Origin: Parathalassolituus penaei
GTDB lineage: Bacteria; Pseudomonadota; Gammaproteobacteria; Pseudomonadales; Oceanobacteraceae
Direction: 5' to 3'
NCBI RefSeq assembly: GCF_026626885.1
Contig: NZ_JAPNOA010000028.1
Coordinates: 124,001-188,000 of the forward strand
Length of the DNA: 64,000 nt
Made by a program: the position numbers and the translations under genes. A model generated the notes under the pieces. It ran no database searches. It had not been told where the DNA came from and was given only the letters and a program-made list of their open reading frames with translations. Shown piece by piece: positions 55,564-64,000 of this stretch; position 1 is the stretch's first letter; every line of letters begins with the position of its first letter.

Positions 55564-56757
55564 ATGAAAGCTCCCCTCCTGCTCAGCACCTTGGTGGTGT
55601 CCCTTGTTCTCGGTGGCTGCTTCGGTTCTGAACCTCAGGCTGGTGCCAAAACCGGTGCGGCTGGTGCTGCCCCCGCCACCGAAGTAGGTGTGTTTACGGT
55701 CGAACATTCTTCCGTGCCACTGACCTCCGAACTCAAGGGCCGCACCGTGGCGTCCGGCACTGCGGAAGTGCGTCCACAGGTGGGCGGTGTGATCAAACAG
55801 CGTCTGTTTGAAGAAGGCTCGGAAGTGAAAAAGGGCCAGTTGCTGTATCAGATCGACCCGAAACTCTACGAAGCGGCGTTTAATCAGGCTCGCGCTAACC
55901 TGCGCAGTGCTGAATCCACCCTCGAAAGTGCCCGTCTGAAAGACACCCGTTACGCCAATCTGGTGAAAATTGAGGGTATCTCCAAGCAGGAGTCCGATGA
56001 CGCCCATGCCGCCTATCTGGAAGCGCAGGCCAATATCGAAAGTTACAAAGCGGCACTGGAAACCGCCCGTATCAACCTCGCCTACACCAAAGTAGTGGCC
56101 GAGATTGATGGTCGTATCGGTATTTCCAGCGTAACGCCGGGTGCACTGGTAACCGCCGACCAGAGCACCGCGATGGCGACTATTCGCAGTTTTGACCCGA
56201 TGTACGTTGACCTCACCCAGGCCAGTCGTGAACTGCTGAACCTGCGCAAACTGCTGGCCCGTGACAGCGTCAGTGCTGGTACTACCGACGTTACCCTGAT
56301 TCTCGAAGATGGCAGCGAATACCCGCTCAAGGGCCAGCTGCGTGCCCGTGAACTGGCGGTCGACGAAGCCACTGGTTCGGTGACCTTGCGTGCTGAATTC
56401 CCGAACCCGGATGGCCTGTTGTTACCGGGTATGTTTGTGCGTGCGGTACTGAGCGAAGCGGTGGATAACCAGGCGATTGTGGTGCCACAGCAGGGCGTGG
56501 CGCGTGATAACCAGGGTAACTCCTACGCACTGGTTGTGGGTGCCAACAATCAGGTCGAAAAACGGGTGGTGAAAACCGAACGGGTGATCGGCAACAGCTG
56601 GCTGCTCAGCAGTGGTCTGCAGGATGGTGATCGTCTGATTGTGGAAGGCACCAGCAAGGTGAATCCGGGCAGTGCGGTGAACCCGGTGGCGGTAGCGGTG
56701 GATCAGGATGGTCGTATCCACGACATCGCCTCTGCCGATGACGAAGGAGCCCACTGA
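55564..56757 (+). CDS. RND efflux periplasmic adaptor subunit (AcrA/MexA type)
   Basis: This 397-residue membrane-fusion lipoprotein has lipobox LVLGGC. It has the lipoyl halves (GTAEVRPQVGGVIKQRLFEEGSEVKKGQLLYQIDP), a coiled-coil hairpin (YEAAFNQARANLRSAESTLESARLKDTRYANLV) and a beta-barrel region (VTPGALVTADQSTAMATIRSFDPMYVDLTQAS). It bridges the pump and the outer-membrane channel. The frame is open far upstream (55327), but the signal peptide begins at 55564. It is the first gene of a three-gene efflux operon. Confidence 0.94.
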   Translation: MKAPLLLSTLVVSLVLGGCFGSEPQAGAKTGAAGAAPATEVGVFTVEHSSVPLTSELKGRTVASGTAEVRPQVGGVIKQRLFEEGSEVKKGQLLYQIDPKLYEAAFNQARANLRSAESTLESARLKDTRYANLVKIEGISKQESDDAHAAYLEAQANIESYKAALETARINLAYTKVVAEIDGRIGISSVTPGALVTADQSTAMATIRSFDPMYVDLTQASRELLNLRKLLARDSVSAGTTDVTLILEDGSEYPLKGQLRARELAVDEATGSVTLRAEFPNPDGLLLPGMFVRAVLSEAVDNQAIVVPQQGVARDNQGNSYALVVGANNQVEKRVVKTERVIGNSWLLSSGLQDGDRLIVEGTSKVNPGSAVNPVAVAVDQDGRIHDIASADDEGAH

Positions 56758-56759
56758 TT

Positions 56760-59700
56760 ATGTTTTCAAAGTTCTTTATTGATCGCCCGGTATTCGCCTG
56801 GGTGATCTCGATTGTGATCATGCTGGCAGGTCTGGCATCGATCCTGAATCTGCCGATTGCCCAGTATCCAAACGTGGCACCACCATCGATCCGGATTGGT
56901 ACCACCTACAACGGTGCCGATGCCCAGACCGTTGAAAACAGCGTGACCCAGATTCTGGAGCAGCAGCTCACCGGTCTCGATGGCCTGCTGTATTTCTCAT
57001 CCAGCAGCACCTCCGATGGCAAGGCCGATGTATCCGTGACCTTTGAACAGGGCACCGATGCTGACTACGCCCAGGTACAGGTGCAGAACAAGGTGCAGCA
57101 GATTACCTCGCGTCTGCCGGAGTCGGTGCAGTCACAGGGTGTTACTGTGACCAAGTCGCAGAGTGACTTCCTGCTGATCGTGGCGGTTTACGACAGCAGC
57201 GACAAATCGAATGCCTCGGATATTTCCGACTACATCGCTTCCAACATGCAGGACACCATTGCCCGTCAGGAAGGTGTGGGCAGTGTACGGGTGTTCGGTT
57301 CCCAGTACGCCATGCGCATCTGGCTTGATCCAACCCGTCTGGCGGCGTACCAGCTGATGCCATCGGATATCAGCAGCGCCCTGTCACAGCAGAACGTGCA
57401 GGTAGCGGCCGGTAACATCGGTGCCATGCCAGCCGCAAGCAGCCAGGAGCTGAATGCTACGGTCACTGCGCAATCCATGCTGCAGAGTGTTGACCAGTTC
57501 AAGAACATCATCGTCAAACACAACACCAAGGGCGCTGACGTCCTGTTGTCGGATGTGGCGCGGGTGGAAATCGGCAGTGAAAGTTACAGCGCGGTGCCCC
57601 GCCTGAATGGCCATCCGGCCTCCGGTATTGCAGTGATGCTGGCACCGGGTGCCAACGCGCTGGATACCGCCGAAGCGGTAAAAGCCACCGTGGAATCCCT
57701 GAAATCATCCCTGCCTGAGGGATACGAAATTGCTTATCCGCGTGACAGCACCCAGTTCATCCGTATTTCCATTGAGGAAGTGGTACAGACCCTGATCGAA
57801 GCCATCATTCTGGTGGTGCTGGTGATGTGGATTTTCCTGCAAAACTGGCGCGCCACCCTGATTCCGGCGATTGCGGTGCCGGTGGTTCTGCTGGGCACCT
57901 TCGGGGTGCTGGAGATCTTCGGGTTCTCGATCAACACCCTCACCATGTTCGGTATTGTGCTGTCGATTGGTCTGCTGGTGGACGACGCCATTGTGGTGGT
58001 CGAAAACGTTGAACGTCTGATGCGCGAAAAACACCTGTCGGCCCGTCAGGCCACCATCGAATCGATGTCTGAAATCAGCAGTGCGCTGGTGGGTATTGCG
58101 GTGGTGTTGTCGGCGGTATTCCTGCCAATGGCATTTTTTGGTGGCTCCACCGGGGTGATCTACCGCCAGTTCTCCATCACCATTGTGTCGTCGATGGTGC
58201 TGTCGGTGATTGTGGCCCTGACCCTGACGCCAACCCTGTGTGCCAGCCTGCTGAAGCCTGTGGATCATCACGGTCAGAGCCGTGGCCTGTTCGGCTGGTT
58301 CAACCGTAACTTCGACCGTATGAACAACGCCTACAGTGGTCGTGTGCAACGTCTGCTCCGCCAGCCGGTGCGCTGGATGCTGATGTACGCCCTGATTGTG
58401 GGAGCGCTGGCGGTGCTGATGACCCGTCTGCCGGGTGGTTTCCTGCCGGATGAAGACCAGGGTAACACCATGGTGCAGTACAACCTGCCAAGTGGTGCCT
58501 CCATCACCCGTACCACCGAAGTGGCCAAGAAAATCGAGGACTACTACCTCAACCAGCAAGCTGACAAGGTTGATGGCATGTTCACGATTTCCGGCTTCAG
58601 CTTTGGTGGCAGTGGCCAGAACGCCGGTATGGGCTTTGTTACCCTGAAACCGTGGGATGAACGTACCGCTGAAGGTACCAGTGCCCAGGAAATCGCCATG
58701 CGCAGTATGGACGCACTGTCGAATATCCGTGATGCCCGCGTGTTTGCCATGTCGCCACCGGCGATTCAGGGTCTGGGTCAGAGCAACGGTTTCACCATGG
58801 AACTGCAGGCTGCTCCGGGGACTTCTCGTGAGGAACTGGCGGAGCTGAAAGACCAGCTGGTGGCCAAGGCGCGTGACAGCAAACTGCTGAGCGGTGTACG
58901 TGAAGGTTCGTTGGCGGATACCCCCCAGCTGAAGATTGATATCGACAACGCCCGTGCCGTGGCTCTGGGCCTGTCCCTGAGTGACATCTCCAGCACCCTG
59001 AGTTCGGCCTGGGCAGGCAGTTACGTGAATGACTTCCTCGACCGTGATCGCGTCAAGAAGGTGTACATGCAGGGTGATTCCGAGTTCCGTTCAGCACCGG
59101 AAGACCTGTCGCGCTGGTATGTGCGTGGCACCAACAGTGACGGTGACACCACCATGACCCCGTTCTCGGCCTTCAGCAGCATCGACTGGAGCTCCGGCCC
59201 GCAGAACCTCAGCCGTTTTAACGGTATGTCGTCTTACGAACTGCAAGGTTCCGGTGCTGACGGTGTGAGTTCCGGCGACGCCATGGCGGAAATGGAACGT
59301 CTGGTGGGTGAGCTGCCAGCGGGCAAGGTGCAGTACGCCTGGAGCGGTTTGTCCTATCAGGAAAAACTCGCCAGTGGCCAGTCCTTCATGCTGTACGGCA
59401 TCTCGATTCTGGTGGTGTTCCTGGCGCTGGCGGCCCTGTATGAAAGCTGGTCGGTGCCGTTCTCGGTGATTCTGGTGATTCCGCTGGGTGTGATTGGTGC
59501 GGCGCTGGCGGCGACCTTCCGCGGTCTGGAAAACGATATTTACTTCCAGGTAGCGCTGCTGACCACCATTGGTCTGTCGTCGAAAAACGCCATTCTGATT
59601 GTGGAGTTTGCCGAGGCGGCTTATCAGCGTGGTAGCAATCTGCTGGAAGCCGCTCTGGAAGGTGCTCGTCTGCGTCTGCGTCCGATCCTGATGACCTCGC

Positions 59701-59909
59701 TGGCGTTTGTGTTTGGTACCTTGCCACTGGCGATTTCCACCGGTGCTGGCGCCAACAGCCGTATCTCCATCGGTTCCGGTATTGTTGGTGGCACCATCAC
59801 CGCTACCTTGCTGGCGATTTTCTTCGTACCTCTGTTCTTTGTGCTGGTACGCCGCCTGTTCCCGGCCCGCAAGCCGGTTTATGACGACATGGTTGCTTCA
59901 GGAGTCTGA
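56760..59909 (+). CDS. RND multidrug efflux permease (HAE1, AcrB/MexB type)
   Basis: This 1049-residue pump starts FFIDRPVFAWVISIVIMLAGLASI. The proton-relay Asp pair is in GLLVDDAIVVVENVERLM, followed by the large porter domains and a second membrane half (SILVVFLALAALYESWSVPFSVILVIPLG, LSSKNAILIVEFA). It has the usual length and motif order, with no damage. It exports hydrophobic drugs, solvents or detergents with proton import. It starts two bases after the adaptor stop. Confidence 0.96.
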   Translation: MFSKFFIDRPVFAWVISIVIMLAGLASILNLPIAQYPNVAPPSIRIGTTYNGADAQTVENSVTQILEQQLTGLDGLLYFSSSSTSDGKADVSVTFEQGTDADYAQVQVQNKVQQITSRLPESVQSQGVTVTKSQSDFLLIVAVYDSSDKSNASDISDYIASNMQDTIARQEGVGSVRVFGSQYAMRIWLDPTRLAAYQLMPSDISSALSQQNVQVAAGNIGAMPAASSQELNATVTAQSMLQSVDQFKNIIVKHNTKGADVLLSDVARVEIGSESYSAVPRLNGHPASGIAVMLAPGANALDTAEAVKATVESLKSSLPEGYEIAYPRDSTQFIRISIEEVVQTLIEAIILVVLVMWIFLQNWRATLIPAIAVPVVLLGTFGVLEIFGFSINTLTMFGIVLSIGLLVDDAIVVVENVERLMREKHLSARQATIESMSEISSALVGIAVVLSAVFLPMAFFGGSTGVIYRQFSITIVSSMVLSVIVALTLTPTLCASLLKPVDHHGQSRGLFGWFNRNFDRMNNAYSGRVQRLLRQPVRWMLMYALIVGALAVLMTRLPGGFLPDEDQGNTMVQYNLPSGASITRTTEVAKKIEDYYLNQQADKVDGMFTISGFSFGGSGQNAGMGFVTLKPWDERTAEGTSAQEIAMRSMDALSNIRDARVFAMSPPAIQGLGQSNGFTMELQAAPGTSREELAELKDQLVAKARDSKLLSGVREGSLADTPQLKIDIDNARAVALGLSLSDISSTLSSAWAGSYVNDFLDRDRVKKVYMQGDSEFRSAPEDLSRWYVRGTNSDGDTTMTPFSAFSSIDWSSGPQNLSRFNGMSSYELQGSGADGVSSGDAMAEMERLVGELPAGKVQYAWSGLSYQEKLASGQSFMLYGISILVVFLALAALYESWSVPFSVILVIPLGVIGAALAATFRGLENDIYFQVALLTTIGLSSKNAILIVEFAEAAYQRGSNLLEAALEGARLRLRPILMTSLAFVFGTLPLAISTGAGANSRISIGSGIVGGTITATLLAIFFVPLFFVLVRRLFPARKPVYDDMVASGV

Positions 59910-59910
59910 T

Positions 59911-61389
59911 ATGCGTGTGATTTCATCTACTTCCAATCGCAACTCATGGCGTCTGTTACCGCTGGCCAGCCTGCTGTTGCTGGCCGGTTGCAGCACCCTG
60001 GCGCCGGACTACCAGCGCCCGGATGCACCGGTGCCACAACAGTGGCCAGAGGGTAAAGCCTATGCCGCCAACAGCGGTGATGCCAAAGCCGCTGCCGAGC
60101 TGCCATGGCAGGACTTTATTCGCGATCAGCGTCTGCAAACCCTGATTCAGCTGGCGCTGGATAACAACCGCGACCTGCGCCAGACCCTCGAAGACGTGCA
60201 AGCCGCCCGTGCCAGTTATCTGGTACAGCGTGGCGGCGAAATGCCAACGGTGAATGCCGGCCTGTCGGCCAGCCGTTCGAAGGTACAGGCGGGTACCACC
60301 TCCAACAGTGCCCAGGCGACCGTGGGGATGAGTGCCTATGAAATCGACCTGTTCGGCAAAAACCGCAGCCTGACCGAAGCCGAACGCCAGAGCTGGCTGG
60401 CCAGTGAGGAAACCGCGCGCGCAGCCCGCATCACCCTGATTGGTGAAATCACCAGCGCCTGGCTGACCCTGGCGGCCGACCGTAACCTGCTGACGCTGGC
60501 CGAGCAGACTGCCGAAAACGCCCGCCAGGCGATGGAAATAACCCGCAAGCGTCTGGAGATGGGCGTGGATTCCCGGGTCGATCTGAGCAGTGCTGAAACC
60601 ACCTGGTATTCCGCCAAGGCCGATATCGCTTCCTACACCACTCAGGTGGCGCAGGATCGTAATGCCTTGTGGCTGCTGGTGGGGCAGAACTTCGACGACA
60701 GCCTGTTACCAACCGAACTGCCCGCCAGTACCGGGTTGCTGGCTGACATACCAGCTGGTTTGCAGTCCGATGTGCTGTTGCAGCGCCCGGATGTACTGGC
60801 CGCTGAACACAGCCTGCAATCGGCCAACGCCAGTATTGGTGCGGCCAAGGCAGAACGTTTCCCGAGTCTGAGCCTGACGGCTACCGGTGGTCTGGCCAGC
60901 TCAGCGATGGCGGATATTTTCACCGGTGGTGCCAGCACCATCTGGACGCTGGCACCGTCGTTGTCGATGCCAATCTTTGATGGTGGCAGCAGCAAGGCCC
61001 AGGTGGCTTACAGCGAAGCCGAATACCGCAAGGCGGTTGCGGCCTGGGAAGGTACGGTGCAGTCGGCGTTTGCGGAAGTGGCCGATGCACTGGCGCGGCG
61101 TGGCACCATCCAGCAACAGCTGGATGCTGAAACCTCGGTGGTATCCGCGGCCCAGCGCAGTTATGACCTGTCGCTGGCCCGTTACCAGAACGGAATCGAC
61201 AGCTTTAACGATGCCCTCGACTCCCAGCGTACGCTGTACAGTTCCCAGCAGGGGCTGATCAACACCCGTCTGGAAGATCTGGATAACCGGGTCACCCTCT
61301 ATCGGGTGCTCGGTGGCGGCCTGGCGGAACCCAACACCACCGCTGATTCAGAGCCAGCTGCAGCGGTCAACGGGGCAGCTGGCGGCTGA
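59911..61389 (+). CDS. RND efflux outer-membrane channel (OprM/NodT type)
   Basis: This 492-residue outer-membrane lipoprotein has lipobox LLLAGCSTLAPDYQRP. Two OEP repeats are visible (NNRDLRQTLEDVQAARASYLVQRG and AYEIDLFGKNRSLTEAERQS in the first, LLQRPDVLAAEHSLQSANASIGAAKAERFPSLSL in the second). The protein forms the trimeric exit duct of the pump. GGAG precedes the ATG at 59911, one base after the permease stop codon. Confidence 0.94.
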   Translation: MRVISSTSNRNSWRLLPLASLLLLAGCSTLAPDYQRPDAPVPQQWPEGKAYAANSGDAKAAAELPWQDFIRDQRLQTLIQLALDNNRDLRQTLEDVQAARASYLVQRGGEMPTVNAGLSASRSKVQAGTTSNSAQATVGMSAYEIDLFGKNRSLTEAERQSWLASEETARAARITLIGEITSAWLTLAADRNLLTLAEQTAENARQAMEITRKRLEMGVDSRVDLSSAETTWYSAKADIASYTTQVAQDRNALWLLVGQNFDDSLLPTELPASTGLLADIPAGLQSDVLLQRPDVLAAEHSLQSANASIGAAKAERFPSLSLTATGGLASSAMADIFTGGASTIWTLAPSLSMPIFDGGSSKAQVAYSEAEYRKAVAAWEGTVQSAFAEVADALARRGTIQQQLDAETSVVSAAQRSYDLSLARYQNGIDSFNDALDSQRTLYSSQQGLINTRLEDLDNRVTLYRVLGGGLAEPNTTADSEPAAAVNGAAGG

Positions 61390-61413
61390 TAATCTCCGTA
61401 TTGGCACCCAACA

Positions 61414-61447
61414 AAAAGCCCGCGCTGGTTAAGCAGTGCGGGCTTTT
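61414..61447. terminator. Terminator of the RND operon
   Basis: AAAAGCCCGCGCTG pairs with CAGTGCGGGCTTTT (one G-T pair) around a 6-base loop. The A and T flanks allow use in both directions, also serving the convergent flavin reductase gene. Confidence 0.9.
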
Positions 61448-61475
61448 GTGTTTCTGGCGAGGAAAAGCGTTTGGC

Positions 61476-62048
61476 TTATGCCACGTCGATGGCTTCACCA
61501 ATCGCATAAAAACGGCCACCGGCAACATAGTGCAGGCTGCGCAGCGCCGGATCAGCGTCTTCAAAGTGCCAGTGACCATCGCGGAATACGCGGGTATCGG
61601 CCCAGGCCGCCACCACTTCACCAATAAACAGGTCGTACACGGCCTGATTCCACGGCTCATCGACTACCTTGCACAACAGCCAGCCGCTGCAACCATCGAC
61701 CATTGGCTGGTCGTAGTCGGGCATACGGAACAGCTCAACACCGGCTTCGGCCAGCTTGTTGGGATGATCGGCCAGGCTTTCATGACCAACCTTGTGCACC
61801 ATGGCCGCTTGCGCCACGGTCGGAATCTGCAGCACAAACAGGCCGCTCTGTTCGATCAGGGCCCGGGTACGGGTGCTTTTATCCAGAACCACAGTGACTT
61901 TGGCTGGGGAAAAATCGAGAGCACAGGCCCAGGCCGCCGCCATCACGTTATCCACACCTTCGTGGCAGGCGGATACCAGCACGGTTGGACCGTGGTTCAG
62001 CAAACGCCATGCCTTATCGAGAGCAACCGCTTCAACTGATGGATTCAC
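61476..62048 (-). CDS. Flavin reductase family protein (FMN-binding split barrel)
   Basis: This 190-residue protein has the flavin-binding split-barrel pattern NVMAAAWACALDFSPAKVTVVLDKSTRTRALIEQSGLFVLQIPT and WLLCKVVDEPWNQAVYDLFIGEVVAAWADTRVF. It may be a flavin reductase or a flavin-dependent oxidoreductase. It starts with GTG at 62048 behind a GGAGGA site. Confidence 0.88.
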   Translation of the reverse strand: MNPSVEAVALDKAWRLLNHGPTVLVSACHEGVDNVMAAAWACALDFSPAKVTVVLDKSTRTRALIEQSGLFVLQIPTVAQAAMVHKVGHESLADHPNKLAEAGVELFRMPDYDQPMVDGCSGWLLCKVVDEPWNQAVYDLFIGEVVAAWADTRVFRDGHWHFEDADPALRSLHYVAGGRFYAIGEAIDVA

Positions 62049-62153
62049 AGCATATCCTCCGGAAAACGAAGCCGAGATGGTAATCCCGGCCTTTGCTGAT
62101 CACTATCAAATTAAGCGGGAAAGACCGTTGTCTTGACCACGGTCAGGAACGGC

Positions 62154-63347
62154 TCAACCTTTGCGCACCCGCAGCAACACCAGCACTGCCAGCAGCAGTG
62201 GCGCCAATGACGCCCACAACACCGCATTCCAGCCCCAGGCGGTCAGGACGCCGCCAGACGACAACGAACCAATCGCCATCAGGCCAAAAATGATGAAGTC
62301 ATTCAGGGACTGTACGCGGTTCTTTTCTTCTGCACTGTGGCACTGCAGAACCAGCGCCGACGCACCCAGAAAACCGAAGTTCCAGCCAACACCCAGCAGC
62401 ACCAGCATGGCCCAGAAATGCATAATCTCGATACCCATCAGGCCGACACCGATCGAGCCGAGCGTTAACAACAAACCGGCCATCGACACTGGCATGGCAC
62501 CCCAGCGTTCGATCAGGCGGCCGGTAAAAAAGCTCGGCGCGTACATGGCAATCACATGCCACTGGATACCGAGGTTGGAGCTGGATTGTGGATAACCGCA
62601 GAAGTGCATTGCCAATGGCGCAGCGGTCATCACGAAGTTCATGACGGTGTAAGCCACCGCGCCACAAATCACTGCGGTGATAAACAGCGGCTGGCGAATC
62701 ACTTCCGACAGCGGGCGGCCCGCGGCGGTCTGACCGGCCACCGGGGCGGGTGTTGCTGGTAGTTGCACTCCGGCCAGCACCAGCGCCGACAACATGGCGA
62801 CCAGTGCCTGAATCAGAAACGTGCCAGCAAAGGTATGACCCGGCCACAGGTTCATGGTGAAGGTCACCAGCTGGGGGCCAATCACACCGGCGGCGACACC
62901 ACCCGCCATCACCAGCGACAATGCCCGCGCCTTGCGTTCCGGCGCAACCCCGTCAGCGGCAGCAAACCGGAACGACAACACCACGGCGGCATAGGCACCA
63001 CCCAAAAAGGTCGACAGGCACAATAGCCAGAACGAGGTTTGCATCACCGCCAGTACGGCAATCAGGCCAGCCAGCGTGCCACACAGGGTTCCCGCCATAA
63101 ACGCCGCCTTGCGGCCGTAATAACGGGCCAGTACCCCCATCGGCCAGATACAGGCGGCCATCCCCACCACAAAAATGGTCACAGGCAAGGTCGCCAGTAC
63201 CGGCAGCGGCGCCAGCATACTACCGAGAATGGCTGCCGTGGCAAAAATCACGATAGCGTTGGCACCGGCCAGCGCCTGGGCAATCGCCAGACGCCAGATA
63301 TTGCCCTGCTGTACGGACACCGGCAGAGTTTGGGAAGGGCTGTTCAT
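62154..63347 (-). CDS. MFS transporter
   Basis: This protein of about 397 residues has twelve hydrophobic segments and the MFS A-like motif GVLARYYGRKAAFMAGTL between helices 2 and 3. It has a second-half loop GRLIERWGAMPVSMAGLLLT. The substrate is unknown. GGA lies 8 bases before the ATG at 63347; an ATG at 63359 is possible. It may be expressed with the flavin reductase gene downstream. Confidence 0.86.
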   Translation of the reverse strand: MNSPSQTLPVSVQQGNIWRLAIAQALAGANAIVIFATAAILGSMLAPLPVLATLPVTIFVVGMAACIWPMGVLARYYGRKAAFMAGTLCGTLAGLIAVLAVMQTSFWLLCLSTFLGGAYAAVVLSFRFAAADGVAPERKARALSLVMAGGVAAGVIGPQLVTFTMNLWPGHTFAGTFLIQALVAMLSALVLAGVQLPATPAPVAGQTAAGRPLSEVIRQPLFITAVICGAVAYTVMNFVMTAAPLAMHFCGYPQSSSNLGIQWHVIAMYAPSFFTGRLIERWGAMPVSMAGLLLTLGSIGVGLMGIEIMHFWAMLVLLGVGWNFGFLGASALVLQCHSAEEKNRVQSLNDFIIFGLMAIGSLSSGGVLTAWGWNAVLWASLAPLLLAVLVLLRVRKG

Positions 63348-63620
63348 GGCAGTATCCATTCAGGGAGACAGAAAAGGGTTGGCCTGTACCGGTGGCAGGT
63401 TCAGCTGCGACTGACAGGGCTGGGTATTCTGCAGGGGCGTTGTTGAGGTCACAATGGATATCTGATCATCATGATCATTGCTACGCAAACCTATTGCTTT
63501 GTCAATGTTCATCTATACCTGATCAGCCCTGCAGTATTATGATTTTGCAATTATGATGATATGTCTCCTGGCTCTGGTTTTCGCTTGATTGTCTGGATAA
63601 CCGATACCGGAGCTTATTGA

Positions 63621-64000
63621 ATGGAACTGTTTATATCTACGGAGCAGGCATTGCAACAACTCAGAATTGGTGTTATTGGCGGATCAAACAGCGCATTGAA
63701 AAATGGTTATGTTCCATTAATGGTAAAGATGCTTGAAGAGAGTGGTGTTGTTGTTGATCTGGAGAATCACGCAGTTGGTGCAACCAACTCTGTGAATGGA
63801 TTGGCCGTTCTGAAGAATACGGAGCTGGCTGGCAATGTTGATATCTTGCTGGTGGAATATACGCTGAATGATGCAGCCAGCTTTTCACGTCGTCCACAGT
63901 TATTCGGATTCTGGGCAAAAGCATATGAGGGGATGATTCGCATTGCGCTGGATAAAAACCCTGATCTGATAATTATCCCGATAATATTGAAGATGCGAAC
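63621..64000 (+). CDS. SGNH/GDSL hydrolase-like protein, 3' end outside window
   Basis: The first 126 residues are visible. The pattern RIGVIGGSNSALKNGYVPLMVKML with NHAVGATNSVNGLAVL and VDILLVEYTLND fits the first three blocks of SGNH hydrolases (Ser of GGSNS, Gly of GATNS, Asn of YTLND). There is no signal peptide. GGAG stands 8 bases before the ATG. The base composition is clearly more AT-rich than the rest of the window, which suggests the edge of an acquired, perhaps surface-polysaccharide, region. The final His motif is not in view. Confidence 0.65.
   Translation, partial: MELFISTEQALQQLRIGVIGGSNSALKNGYVPLMVKMLEESGVVVDLENHAVGATNSVNGLAVLKNTELAGNVDILLVEYTLNDAASFSRRPQLFGFWAKAYEGMIRIALDKNPDLIIIPIILKMR

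Overview
The window is chromosomal DNA of a free-living gammaproteobacterium. Gene order and protein character point to the Oceanospirillales/Pseudomonadales side (a marine relative of Pseudomonas, perhaps Thalassolituus- or Oceanobacter-like). This is inferred from gene content and remembered synteny, not from a database search. Many genes (ubiK, glnK-amtB, comM, rep, uvrD, pstSCAB-phoU, phoB-phoR, ubiC-ubiA, rubredoxin, HU, recG, oxyR, ridA, spoT, rpoZ, gmk) form the conserved backbone block that is also close together in Pseudomonas.

Layout. 1-11.2 kb: end of a hybrid sensor kinase, a secreted lipoprotein subtilase, comM, rep, a chalcone-isomerase-like periplasmic protein and a lipoprotein. 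11.2-14.7 kb: nitrogen region with ubiK, a TorF-type porin, glnK and amtB behind a clear sigma-54 promoter, plus an orphan NtrC/sigma-54 promoter facing a gene-less stretch. 14.7-18.6 kb: a small basic protein, hexR, uvrD and a thioesterase. 18.6-24.5 kb: Pho box, pstS-pstC-pstA-pstB-phoU and tRNA-Thr. 24.6-24.9 kb: a MITE-like element. 24.9-27.6 kb: a DUF3392 gene, then two tandem minus-strand non-coding RNA genes of the CsrB/RsmZ type, each with a perfect GacA box, then trmH. 27.7-33.3 kb: cysZ, a response regulator, phoR-phoB behind a Pho box, ubiC-ubiA and rubredoxin. 33.4-44.6 kb: HU, DUF1415, a YbaK-HDOD protein, recG, oxyR, a YeeZ-like epimerase, ridA, spoT, rpoZ, an exported intradiol dioxygenase-like protein and gmk. 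44.7-53 kb: an AEC carrier, a GST, the divergent pair qorB / HxlR regulator, and an XRE regulator divergent from an alanine symporter-aspA-ansA cluster. 53-63.4 kb: a porin, a DMT permease, an RND tripartite efflux operon, a flavin reductase and an MFS carrier. The last 400 bases are more AT-rich and open an SGNH-hydrolase-like gene cut by the window edge.

The most notable content is non-coding. The stretch at about 25.25-26.73 kb holds no credible gene on protein criteria. On the minus strand it reads as two tandem 0.5-0.6 kb RNAs packed with about 39 GGA motifs each, many in hairpin loops. Each RNA ends in an intrinsic terminator and is preceded by an exact TGTAAG-N6-CTTACA GacA site. This is the signature of CsrA/RsmA-sequestering RNAs. 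Phosphate (two Pho boxes) and nitrogen (two sigma-54 promoters with NtrC-like sites) control elements are also readable directly.
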